From: Pirellula staleyi DSM 6068
GTDB taxonomy: Bacteria; Planctomycetota; Planctomycetia; Pirellulales; Pirellulaceae
Direction of reading: 5' to 3'
Length of the DNA: 64,000 nucleotides
NCBI RefSeq assembly: GCF_000025185.1
Contig: NC_013720.1
Span: forward strand, 3,534,001-3,598,000
A program made the translations under genes and the position numbers. Positions 28,880 to 37,383 of this stretch are shown one piece after another. Position 1 is the stretch's first letter. The number at the start of each line of letters is the position of its first letter. Under the pieces are notes generated by a model, which saw nothing but the letters and a program-made list of their open reading frames with translations, was not told the origin of the DNA and searched no databases.

Positions 28880-29006
28880 TGCGCCGAGAATCGCAGGGTC
28901 TCGTTTTCCCTAGGAATATCCCACTTTTCATTTTTGCGGTGCGCGAAAAGATTGATGCGCGGGTGCTAGTGTACACGGTAGTGTACTGCTTCGGATTCTG
29001 CTTCGC
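28880..29006 (-). pseudogene. 3' end of a second, decayed integrase gene
   Basis: The sequence matches 21348-21458 of the resident integrase with one 16-bp insertion and scattered changes. Two blocks are nearly or fully conserved: 28962-29006 equals 21414-21458 at all 45 positions, and the block around CCCTAGGAATATC differs at one position in over 40. Frameshifts break the reading frame near the core. Homology stops at 29006. It is what remains of a related element that was integrated first at the same tRNA gene. Confidence 0.75.
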
Positions 29007-29467
29007 TCCATCTAGCATCGATTGGGGATCGGCTTGAGCCGTGGCGAAGAACCTGCCCCCATTGGCAGATTTTGTTCGCGCAGAGACCTCTCACGAATTC
29101 GAGATATCGTCGAAAGCCTCGGGGCCTACTAGCAAGGCTTTTTAACGATTCGCTTGATGCGGGTTCTGACCGATTCCGCGGGACTGTGCCACTGCAGCAC
29201 AGCAGGGTGTGCGGAACTGATTCGCTCAAGAAGAATTGCACGCCCATGGCTCCCTGCGGTTGCTGGGCCGAGGTGCGTTTTTCTAAGCATTTTTCTTAGC
29301 ATACTTCCCCGGACCGACGCCTGATTCTTCGCTCCATTGGAGCCAACAACGTCGTAATGCGAGGAGTGGCTCAGCACCACAATTCAGCATGGCACAGTTA
29401 TTGCGACACTAGAGCCTTGGGTTCATCACTGGGGAGTGTTTCGCTCTGCGAAAGGTGCGGTGTGGCC
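29007..29467. other. Element-chromosome boundary zone, nothing recognised
   Basis: I found no further copy of the att core, no tRNA and no supportable gene in this stretch. It presumably includes the deletion scar of the older element and the promoter of the gene at 29468. Confidence 0.3.
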
Positions 29468-30601
29468 ATGCGTAACCTCATGCTTTGGTTCGTGTTTCCT
29501 GCGGCTCTTTTAGGAGCCACTTACGCGCATGCTGACAATCAACAATCGTTTGATCAGCTTGGAAAAGAACTCGGTGAAATTGCTGCCAAAGCGTCGGCCG
29601 AAGCCGATCCGAAACTGCGTTCCCAGCTACAACAGCAGGCCATCGCAAAGCAGCAAGAGCTAACGCAGTTTCTTGCAAAGCTTGACGTTGATTCGCGATC
29701 AAAACTGCGAGTCCATAATGACCCGCTGGCCATCTTAAAAGAAAGACTTGAGCAAGGGCGTGCGCTCTACGCCAAGAATGAAGATGCCGCTGCCCTGGCC
29801 ATAAAATTCTGTCAGGAGGCAACTGCAGAAACGGACCCTCTCTTAAGGGAGGGAAAACTGCAGAAAGCCGAGCAGCAAATCCGCAAGTTAGGTGTGCGAC
29901 TAACGAGCATTCCTGACTATGCCATCATTGCCACCGACGTGGAGCTCTCTAGTGACTTGCTGGAAACCTTCACCAGCATCGCCAAGAATATTCGTCTTCG
30001 CGTTTACAGCAACACCATTCTCGAGAACCTGGAAGCACAGCTGATCGCTTTTCGTGAAAAGTTGAGTGCGGCACAAGACGAGAACCTTGTCTGGATAACC
30101 ACACAACATCAAGAGTTTGGAGATACCCTCGCGACCGCGGGACTTCTACCTCAAGGGACATTTGAGGGCATGATAACGGTCAGCAGTGCCCAACTGGTGA
30201 TGGTCGGTAATGAGAAAGAAAACGTAAAGTTCACAGAAGGGGCATTCACGGGGCGAATCAAACTGGTGCTGAAGGGAACTGTCGCTACGGGAGTTGTTTC
30301 TTTTGGGGAGGAGGAAGGTAGGTCGGTAGCAAGGCTGAATGGCACTATGAACGCAGCTTCTGGCAAGATCATGTTTCACCTTAACGCCCCAACTTTAGGG
30401 GCGATGCCTGGGGTGGTTGTTACACAGTTTCGTGGATTGGGTGATGGCACATCGGTGATGGCTAGCCGCATTGTTGGTAATTTGAGTTTAGATGTCAGCC
30501 TAACAGGTACTTGGGAAGAAGATGGTGAAACAAAGACTTCAGAGTTTCGTTTCACGGCTGTCGGCAAGTGGGAAGCAGATCAGCCTTTGGCTGTGAAATA
30601 A
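29468..30601 (+). CDS. Hypothetical secreted protein, 377 aa
   Basis: I start the gene at the ATG before a signal peptide (MRNLMLWFVFPAALLGATYA-HA). Residues 25-190 form a helical, Lys/Glu/Gln-rich region (LGKELGEIAAKASAEADPKL, QQQAIAKQQELTQFLAKL), probably coiled-coil. The C-terminal 170 residues are beta-rich (GMITVSSAQLVMVGNEKENV, ITVSS, GRIKLVLKGTVATGVVSFG). I do not recognise either part. It is followed after 58 bp by the PDZ gene on the same strand, and the two are probably cotranscribed. Confidence 0.6.
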   Translation: MRNLMLWFVFPAALLGATYAHADNQQSFDQLGKELGEIAAKASAEADPKLRSQLQQQAIAKQQELTQFLAKLDVDSRSKLRVHNDPLAILKERLEQGRALYAKNEDAAALAIKFCQEATAETDPLLREGKLQKAEQQIRKLGVRLTSIPDYAIIATDVELSSDLLETFTSIAKNIRLRVYSNTILENLEAQLIAFREKLSAAQDENLVWITTQHQEFGDTLATAGLLPQGTFEGMITVSSAQLVMVGNEKENVKFTEGAFTGRIKLVLKGTVATGVVSFGEEEGRSVARLNGTMNAASGKIMFHLNAPTLGAMPGVVVTQFRGLGDGTSVMASRIVGNLSLDVSLTGTWEEDGETKTSEFRFTAVGKWEADQPLAVK

Positions 30602-30659
30602 TTTGTATCTCCGATTACGGTGTCGCCACTCATCGGCCATTTTTAGGGAGTAACTACCT

Positions 30660-31127
30660 ATGAGACATTTCATTCCTTATGTCATCACATTAATGGTAAT
30701 GGGGGGCGTAGTAACCTCTAGCTTACGCGCAGAGGCACCACCGCAAGGGCAGCCCAAACTTGGGTTTACAGGAACGATTGTCGATATGCCCAAGGACTTT
30801 GAGATTCCAGCGCCCGAAGGGCTGCCGAATCGGGGCATACGGGTCGATCGTGTTAATGCCAGCGGACCAGCGGCAAAAATGGGGCTCGAGCGAGGCGACA
30901 TCATTGTTGCCATCGACATTTGGCGATTCACAACACTCGAAGGTTATCTTCAAGCTTTGCGATGCGCCGAGCAGCGTCCATCGATCTACATTCGGAACGT
31001 GAGAAATGGAAAGCTTATTCGCCGTACCATCGATTTGCCACATCAAGTCAACGAGGAAGAATGTATGGCTAAATCTCCCCACACCTATTGGATTGCCATC
31101 GATCTCGAAGAGGATATGCGTGAGTAG
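30660..31127 (+). CDS. Small exported PDZ-domain protein
   Basis: AGGGAG precedes the ATG by 9 nt. The 155-aa protein has a signal peptide (ITLMVMGGVVTSSLRAEA) and one PDZ domain, seen at GIRVDRVNASGPAAKMGLER then GDIIVAIDIWRF, the carboxylate-binding and alpha-2 region of bacterial PDZ domains. It lacks a protease domain, so it is probably a periplasmic adaptor or binding module. It follows the 377-aa secreted gene, which may be its partner. Confidence 0.75.
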   Translation: MRHFIPYVITLMVMGGVVTSSLRAEAPPQGQPKLGFTGTIVDMPKDFEIPAPEGLPNRGIRVDRVNASGPAAKMGLERGDIIVAIDIWRFTTLEGYLQALRCAEQRPSIYIRNVRNGKLIRRTIDLPHQVNEEECMAKSPHTYWIAIDLEEDMRE

Positions 31128-31300
31128 AACCCATAGCCAAGCCTTCTGAGACAGATGAGTGCGCAGGCGAGCTGGAGGAAGGCTTGGTAGAGGTGATGAT
31201 GATATTCGCGGTGCTTGCTGGAGCGTGCTGTAGGCGAGCGTGACTTCAGCAGGCGACGCGCTCGAGGCGGAACAAGCCCAAGGAATTCCTTGGGCATCTG
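31128..31300 (-). pseudogene. Transposase C-terminal remnant (IS4/IS5-like, candidate)
   Basis: The minus strand reads RRLLKSRSPTARSSKHREYH then HHLYQAFLQLACALICLRRL, which resembles the end of IS5/IS4-type transposases, where a Tyr-x-x-[FL]-x-x-[FL]-A-C-A-x-I block closes the protein. Nothing upstream in the frame restores the catalytic DDE part, and no inverted repeats are evident. It is a decayed fragment between the PDZ gene and the sialate O-acetylesterase gene. Confidence 0.4.
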
Positions 31301-31409
31301 CCTCGACCATTCACATCGCTGCTTTTGCCGAGCATCGGTGACCGGTTCCCATGAACTTCGTTAGCGTTTTGGCAACGAGCTAATTGAGGAACAGGGGGGT
31401 GATGGGTTC

Positions 31410-33218
31410 TTATGGGGTTGGCTTACCGAGCGTTTTGAGACGCTCGATGATTTCGAGCGCGCGTTTGGCCTCTTCGGTGCGGCGGTATTCGAGACGGGCT
31501 TTTCCGTCTTCTTGCCACTCTTTGGAAAATTCCCTGGTAAGGCCTTTGTCGGTTAGATCCTCGCTTTCAGGAAGATCCCAGGAATCCGTGCGGAATTCGG
31601 GAATCGGCATTTCCGGTAAACCTGCTACCTTGAGATTGCCCATTGGAGAGTGCCCCCAAGCATATCGAACGTGAACCGGCTGAGGCACCAGCGGGCTCCA
31701 GACATGGACGGTCTTGGCTGCTTCCCAGATATCGCCTTTGGTCGAGCGGCGGGCGTAGGCTTTGTAGTATTTGCCATCCTCCCCCGCGAGGGCAAAGCCT
31801 TCGAGGATGTTTCCCCAGTCGACACGTTGCACCCGTTTGTCAAAAGTGAGGATCATCTCGTCCCCTTCCGTTTTGACCGAAAGCAATTTCGCCTCCTCCC
31901 ATTGCGCCTTCTGGTCGTAAAACTTGTTCAGAGCCCAACGCGCTGCACGTTGGCCGAGTTCGACCTTCTTGGGAGGATGGAGTCCGGGCGACTGCACATC
32001 GTAGGCGGGGATGTATCCGTTGGTGAGCGGATCCTTGAGATCTTCCACACCTAGACGCTGGGCCTCGCGGATAAACGGAGGGCCTGGAGGTTGGAGTTCG
32101 AAATCTTCCTCGCTCTGGGGATTGCCGCCGGCGCAGAAACCAATCACGCCATAGGCGATCGTTGGGTCTTGGAAATCCTCACGCACCCCTTCGATCAGGG
32201 CTTTGGTCATCCAACGGTAGAATTTCGGACGGCAGTTGCCGGTCATCGCGTTGTTGTAGCCGTGGTGGAGCAGCACGCCCTTGATGTTGTAGCCTTTGAA
32301 AACGCCGAACATGCCGTTGTAAACGCTGCCGGGGTGGCTGGGGCTTTTGCCGGGAATGTTCCAGGAGCGAACATTGTCTCCATTTTCCGGTTTTTTTGGC
32401 CACTTGTCTTCCGGCAGCTTTTTGTCCTGGGCTTGTTTCAGCTCTTTTTCATATTGCGCCATGGAAACGGCTTGGAGGTCGAAGGTGGCACGCTGGGCAT
32501 TGATGTTCTCGACCAGCGCCTTGCCCGAAGGGATTTCCTGAAACTTGTGGGGAGGCACCAAAGCCTCCATCGAGGCACCACCGCGAGAGTTCTTGATCAG
32601 GCCGATCGGGATTCCCAGAGAAAGCTGAACCTGCTTGCCGAACACGAAGCCGATGGCGGAGAATTCGAGCGCGGTTTCCGGGGTGGAAGTCACCCAGCCA
32701 CCGGTGTCGATGGTTTCGCGGCGGATGTCCTCCTGCGGATCGGCCTGCTCGTTGGTGGTGATGGAAAACAGGCGCAGGTTAGGCAGATTCGCCTGCGCGG
32801 ATTCCGTGTCCTTGTTCAATACGTTCTTGAGCGGAAACGCCATGTTGCTCTGACCATACATAACCCACACATCGCCGACGACGATGTTGGTCATTTCCAC
32901 TTTCTCGCCACCGGCGGTGACAGTCAGGTTCTGTGGCTCCGCACTTGCATCGCGGGCGGGGAAGGTGACTTCCCAGCGGCCTTTTTCGGCCGCAGCCTTG
33001 GCTTCGGCTTTGTCCTGGCCGAGCTGCACCGAGACACTTTCACCGGGGTTCGCCCACCCCCAGATGACGATAGGTTTGCCGCGCTGGAGCACCATGTTGC
33101 TGTCGAAGATGGCGTGGAGTCTGAGTTTGCCCGTTGGCGCGGCTTCTTGCGCGATGCCGGGTAAAGTAAGGCAGGCCATGGTGAGCAAAACAGCAAGGGA
33201 GAGGATGTTGGTTCGCAT
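31410..33218 (-). CDS. Sialate O-acetylesterase-type SGNH hydrolase
   Basis: The 602-aa protein has a signal peptide (LAVLLTMACLTLPGIAQ). Its catalytic Ser motif is VMYGQSNMAFPL near residue 123, and NSRGGASMEALVP near residue 206 is the block that contributes Gly to the oxyanion hole. Near the C-terminus the Asp/His region is QSPGLHPPKKV. Such enzymes remove O-acetyl groups from sialic acids or other acetylated glycans, and secreted members are common in planctomycetes and verrucomicrobia that degrade polysaccharides. Its dinucleotide texture differs somewhat from neighbours, so acquisition by transfer is possible but not shown. Confidence 0.88.
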   Translation of the reverse strand: MRTNILSLAVLLTMACLTLPGIAQEAAPTGKLRLHAIFDSNMVLQRGKPIVIWGWANPGESVSVQLGQDKAEAKAAAEKGRWEVTFPARDASAEPQNLTVTAGGEKVEMTNIVVGDVWVMYGQSNMAFPLKNVLNKDTESAQANLPNLRLFSITTNEQADPQEDIRRETIDTGGWVTSTPETALEFSAIGFVFGKQVQLSLGIPIGLIKNSRGGASMEALVPPHKFQEIPSGKALVENINAQRATFDLQAVSMAQYEKELKQAQDKKLPEDKWPKKPENGDNVRSWNIPGKSPSHPGSVYNGMFGVFKGYNIKGVLLHHGYNNAMTGNCRPKFYRWMTKALIEGVREDFQDPTIAYGVIGFCAGGNPQSEEDFELQPPGPPFIREAQRLGVEDLKDPLTNGYIPAYDVQSPGLHPPKKVELGQRAARWALNKFYDQKAQWEEAKLLSVKTEGDEMILTFDKRVQRVDWGNILEGFALAGEDGKYYKAYARRSTKGDIWEAAKTVHVWSPLVPQPVHVRYAWGHSPMGNLKVAGLPEMPIPEFRTDSWDLPESEDLTDKGLTREFSKEWQEDGKARLEYRRTEEAKRALEIIERLKTLGKPTP

Positions 33219-34207
33219 GGGATGGTGCTGGTCTCAAATGGCGGCGAAGGATGTGTTGGGGATTCGGGTATTAACGGCGGTTGAAAAAGGAGGCGCGGGG
33301 TGCCCGAATATGGTGACGCTTGGTTAGGAACGGGGCTCCGGTCGGGGTGTAGGTGGCGTGGTCGCGATCGGTTTTTACAGCCGCCGGAATGTGGGCAGCG
33401 TTCGGCGTCCTGGAGGCAGTAGCTTCATCAGTGTAATTGGATGATCAACGTATTTCAGTCCCTGCTGCGAGAGCCGGTTGCAAATCCCTAGTTTGCCAGC
33501 TAAGCCTGCTAGGAACGTGGAGCGTAGGAAGCAACGAAAGGAGTTTTGCGATGGGCTCACGATCCCGCGACATGGCGGGGTCCAGGATGGAACCCGAGCG
33601 GTTTGACTTCCGCCCCCAACTTGATGATGAGCTGTGGACGTGGATTGCTGATCTGTCGCCTCCCTCGTGGCGGAGTTGGAACAGCAGCGCGGGAAGGTGG
33701 CTGATAGTTCAGTCGGGGGTGGGCTGAGTGTAAAGATGCAAGCAGTGGCAGATCTATCGATTTTTTCTATCTATGAAATCGATAATTATCGATTTGCCTA
33801 AGGGTGGCCGGGGCGTAATAGTTCTAAGTTATAGTGAACTTATCTAAGCGCTCACATTTCCTTTTTAGGGCCCTCTAGTTGTGCGAAAACGCGCGGCTGG
33901 GTGATGCAGGCTCATCAGCTCTTCAAAGCCTCGATGTCAGCTGGGTGTGTCAAAATGGCGCGCTCGGCTTGTTTTGCTCGTCGAGTAGGGGAGTGAATGC
34001 GGCTAACTTTATGTGGCTGGTGGCTGGTTTTCTCGGAAGCTGCTCGAAAAGGTGCTCCCAAGGCGGGTTGAGCTTTAGTTTTGGGGGGGATGGGCCGAAT
34101 TTAACGAAGCGAACCTATTTTCTAACGCGTACGTAACACTCAGCGATGCCAGCAGTGCTAGCCGGTCGGATGGTGCGGACGCCCTAGAAAAAGCGAGGGA
34201 GAGACGA
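33219..34207. other. About 1 kb without a supportable gene
   Basis: A 96-codon open frame at 33437-33727 and a 61-codon frame on the other strand overlap each other and match no family I know. Fragments such as VAELEQQRGKVAD in a third frame hint at a transposase remnant but are too short to call. The last 60 bp presumably carry the promoter of the export operon. Confidence 0.35.
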
Positions 34208-35977
34208 ATGGCAGGAACCAAACCGATGCATGGGAGCCACGGCGAAGCTCCGTACGTTGGTCCGCTGGGCCAGCTGCTGCGGCTGCTTCGTCCTGACCTG
34301 ACCGATATCGTCGTAGTGGGCATTTTTTCGCTCGTGGTGGGGCTCCTTTCGCTGGCGACTCCGATCACGGTCGAGGCGCTGGTCAACACCGTCACGTTCG
34401 GCCGCTATCTGCAGCCTCTCGTCGTCCTGGCGATCATGCTGTTTGCCTTTCTCGGGTTTGCGGCGCTGCTGAAGGGTCTGCAGACCTACATCGCCGAAAT
34501 CATGCAGCGCCGAGTGTTTGTGCGGGTGGTGATGCAGCTGGCCGAAAAATTGCCGCGTGTGAAGCGCGATGCGTTTGCCGAGCAGCATGGTCCGGAAATG
34601 ATCAATCGCTTCTTTGAAGTGATCACGGTTCAGAAATCAGCCGCTCTGCTGGTGCTCGATGGAATCGCCATCGTCATCACAGCGATCATCGGCATGATTG
34701 TGCTCGCCTTCTATCACCCTTATTTGCTCGGATTCGACCTTGTCTTGATGGGGAGCGTGGCGTTTGCCGTCTTTGCGCTCGGACGCGGGGCTGTCGATAC
34801 GGCCATTAACGAATCTTATAAGAAATATGCGGTTGCTTCGTGGCTTGAACAGCTGGCGATGTTTCCGACCACCTTTAAGCTCGATGGTGGCCGACAGCGT
34901 GCGCGCGAGCGAGCCGATGAACTAACCGTCGATTATCTCAAAGCTCGTCAAAATCACTTTGCGATTCTCATACGTCAAATTATTTTCTCCCTGGCGCTAC
35001 AAGCAGTTGCCGGGGCATCGCTGCTGGGGATCGGCGGTTTTCTCGTCATCAATGGTCAGCTCACGCTGGGCCAGCTTGTGGCGGCCGAGCTGATTGTGGC
35101 AGTGATTGTTGGCTCGTTTGCCAAGCTCGGCAAACATATGGAAAGCTACTACGACTTGCTCGCCGCTTGCGACAAGCTGGGACATCTGTTCGATCTTCCG
35201 ACCGAACGCGATGAAGGGGTGAACCCGCAACGTTTGTCGCTCGGTGCCCGTGTAGCGCTTCATCGTGTCACGCTGCAAGGTGGTCATCACGGGGCCACCG
35301 CGCCCCATGCAAGCAATCCTCTGTCGCTGGTGATTGAGCCCGGGGAACGTGTCGCCATTAGTGGCCCGCCTGGCTCGGGAAAAAGTCATCTCCTCGAAAT
35401 GCTGTATGCGCTCGACGATCCCGCGCACGGCTATATCGAATTCGATGCGCTCGACCTACGCAGTGTTTCGCCTGCTGCACTGCGCGAGCAAGTGGCACTC
35501 GTGCAATCGATCGAAGTTTTCGAAGGGACCGTGGCCGAAAACATCGATCTCGGTCGGGCTGGAATTAACTACGAAGATGTGCGGCAAGTGCTCGAAGATC
35601 TCGATCTTTGGAACGAGGTGATGCACTTGCCCGAAGGGTTGCAAACGAAGCTGTCGCCGACCGGTAATCCCCTCTCGGGAAGTCAGCTGATTCGTCTGGC
35701 GCTCGCGCGAGCGCTCGTCAGCAAGCCGCGGCTGATGATGGTCGATACGATCCTCGATCAGCTAGCCGATCATCAACTGCGACGGGTTCTCGATGCGCTC
35801 ACCAGCGCCGATCGCTCGCGTACGCTCATCATTGTCTCGGGACGAGATGGGTTGCTCTCGAGCTGCGATCGTGCGATTCATCTCGGTCCGGATTTTCACA
35901 GCGATGGCACCTCGCCTGAGGAAGATCCCACGAGCTCAGGCACAAAGAATCGGCTCGGACTCGTTTCGGTTCGCTAA
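34208..35977 (+). CDS. ABC exporter with degenerate ATPase domain
   Basis: This 589-aa protein has five or six transmembrane segments (residues 40-300, for example VVVGIFSLVVGLLSLATPIT) and an ABC ATPase domain. Walker A is GPPGSGKSHLLEML. The signature is LSGSQLIRLALARALV. Walker B reads LMMVDTILDQL, so the catalytic Glu normally following Asp is Thr. The H-loop reads TLIIVSGRDG, where the usual His is Gly. These changes suggest weak or no ATP hydrolysis, or action in a complex. It is the first gene of an operon with HlyD and TolC homologues, so it belongs to a type I secretion-like exporter. GGGAGAG precedes the ATG. Confidence 0.88.
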   Translation: MAGTKPMHGSHGEAPYVGPLGQLLRLLRPDLTDIVVVGIFSLVVGLLSLATPITVEALVNTVTFGRYLQPLVVLAIMLFAFLGFAALLKGLQTYIAEIMQRRVFVRVVMQLAEKLPRVKRDAFAEQHGPEMINRFFEVITVQKSAALLVLDGIAIVITAIIGMIVLAFYHPYLLGFDLVLMGSVAFAVFALGRGAVDTAINESYKKYAVASWLEQLAMFPTTFKLDGGRQRARERADELTVDYLKARQNHFAILIRQIIFSLALQAVAGASLLGIGGFLVINGQLTLGQLVAAELIVAVIVGSFAKLGKHMESYYDLLAACDKLGHLFDLPTERDEGVNPQRLSLGARVALHRVTLQGGHHGATAPHASNPLSLVIEPGERVAISGPPGSGKSHLLEMLYALDDPAHGYIEFDALDLRSVSPAALREQVALVQSIEVFEGTVAENIDLGRAGINYEDVRQVLEDLDLWNEVMHLPEGLQTKLSPTGNPLSGSQLIRLALARALVSKPRLMMVDTILDQLADHQLRRVLDALTSADRSRTLIIVSGRDGLLSSCDRAIHLGPDFHSDGTSPEEDPTSSGTKNRLGLVSVR

Positions 35978-36003
35978 ACTCGCCAAGTCCAGGATGAAAC
36001 GTC

Positions 36004-37383
36004 ATGTCGGCTACCACCACGATGCCAACCGCGGTTGAAAACGTTTCCGAGCGAAACGCCACAGCCAAAGCGCGCACCTGGCAGTCGCAGATGCTCGTTC
36101 GGCCCTCCATTGGTGTCCGCGTTTTGGCGTTCGGGCTCTTCCTGGCCCTCTTCGTCATGATTGTCGGCATGCTCTATCTACCGTGGCAACAAACGTCGCG
36201 TGGAGCGGGGCGAGTCGTGGCGTACGATCCGACCGAACGTCCTCAAACGATCGAAGCGCCGATCTATGGTCGCGTCGCTAAATGGGGAGAAGGAATTTAC
36301 GAAGGAGCCTCGGTCACCAAGGGGCAACTCATTTTGGAGATCGCCGACAACGATCCCGAGCGAGCCTTGCGACTCGAGCAGCAAGTCGAAGCGACGAAAC
36401 AGAAGCTCGCCTTCGCGACCGACAAGGTGCAGTCGTACTTTTCGCAGATCGAAGAGTACCGAGCATCGCGCACGCTGATTGAGGAATCGTACGCGCAGCT
36501 GATCGCCGTCGCCGAGCAAAAAATCGCCGCGAGCAAAAGCGATCTCGCCGCAGCGAAGGCCTCCGAGTGGCAACTCGAAATCGACTTCCAGCGTCAAGAT
36601 ACGCTCGCCAAGGAAGGGATTGTGGGGGGGATCAAAGGTCAAGAAGCGAAAGCCAAGTACGAGCAAGCGGTTGCCAAACGGCAAGCCAGCGAGAGCTACG
36701 TCGAAGCTGCGGAGCGCGAACGAGAATCGAAGCTCGCCGAGGGTAAGGCCAAGGTGCGCGAGGCAGTCACCAAGGTGCAAGAGGCTCAGGCCAAGCATCA
36801 AGCAGCCCAAGGTGAAGAGGCACTCGCTCGCAAAGAACTGGCTGAAATTCAAGGGAAACTCGCACAATTCGGACAGCGTACGGTGGTCGCTCCGCGCGAT
36901 GGCATCTTGCTTCGCATCTACGTCGCCGACAACACCCAAATGCTCAAAGAGGGTGATCCTCTCTTCATGATCGTTCCTGAAACGACGGAGCAAGCGGTGG
37001 AGTTGTGGGTCAATGGAAACGACATTCCGCTCATCGAACTCGGTCGCGAAGTGCGGCTTCAGTTCGAAGGTTGGCCCGCGGTGCAGTTTGCTGGATGGCC
37101 GAGCGTGGCGGTCGGTACTTTTAGCGGCGAAGTGGTGGCGATTGATGCGACCGACGACGGCAAAGGGAATTTCCGCGTCCTCGTACAACCTCGACCCAAT
37201 CAGCCGTGGCCCTCGAAACAGTTCCTCCGCCAAGGGGCTCGTGCCAATGGCTGGGTGATGCTTAACGAGGTTCGGCTCGGCTATGAAGTGTGGCGACAAC
37301 TCAACGGCTTCCCGCCGGTAATCGCCATGGAAGAACCGAAAAGTGACTCTAAAGAAAAGACGAAAGTGAAGCTCCCCAAATGA
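36004..37383 (+). CDS. HlyD-type periplasmic adaptor
   Basis: The 459-aa protein has one N-terminal transmembrane segment (FGLFLALFVMIVGMLYLPW) and a HlyD/AcrA-type body: a lipoyl-like half at residues 75-115 (IEAPIYGRVAKWGEGIYEG), a long coiled-coil hairpin (residues 115-290, EQQVEATKQKLAFATDKVQ then KAKYEQAVAKRQASESYVEA), the second lipoyl half (APRDGILLRIYV) and a beta-barrel region. It bridges the ABC exporter and the outer-membrane channel. It follows the ABC gene by 26 bp and overlaps the TolC gene by ATGA. Confidence 0.92.
   Translation: MSATTTMPTAVENVSERNATAKARTWQSQMLVRPSIGVRVLAFGLFLALFVMIVGMLYLPWQQTSRGAGRVVAYDPTERPQTIEAPIYGRVAKWGEGIYEGASVTKGQLILEIADNDPERALRLEQQVEATKQKLAFATDKVQSYFSQIEEYRASRTLIEESYAQLIAVAEQKIAASKSDLAAAKASEWQLEIDFQRQDTLAKEGIVGGIKGQEAKAKYEQAVAKRQASESYVEAAERERESKLAEGKAKVREAVTKVQEAQAKHQAAQGEEALARKELAEIQGKLAQFGQRTVVAPRDGILLRIYVADNTQMLKEGDPLFMIVPETTEQAVELWVNGNDIPLIELGREVRLQFEGWPAVQFAGWPSVAVGTFSGEVVAIDATDDGKGNFRVLVQPRPNQPWPSKQFLRQGARANGWVMLNEVRLGYEVWRQLNGFPPVIAMEEPKSDSKEKTKVKLPK

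Noticed and set aside
29072-29299. Possible third att copy in 29007-29467
   Set aside because: No match to the 30-bp core was found, so the far end of the older element cannot be placed.
33437-33727. 96-codon open frame
   Set aside because: No homology, and the reading frames overlap with others; the short composition does not support a gene.
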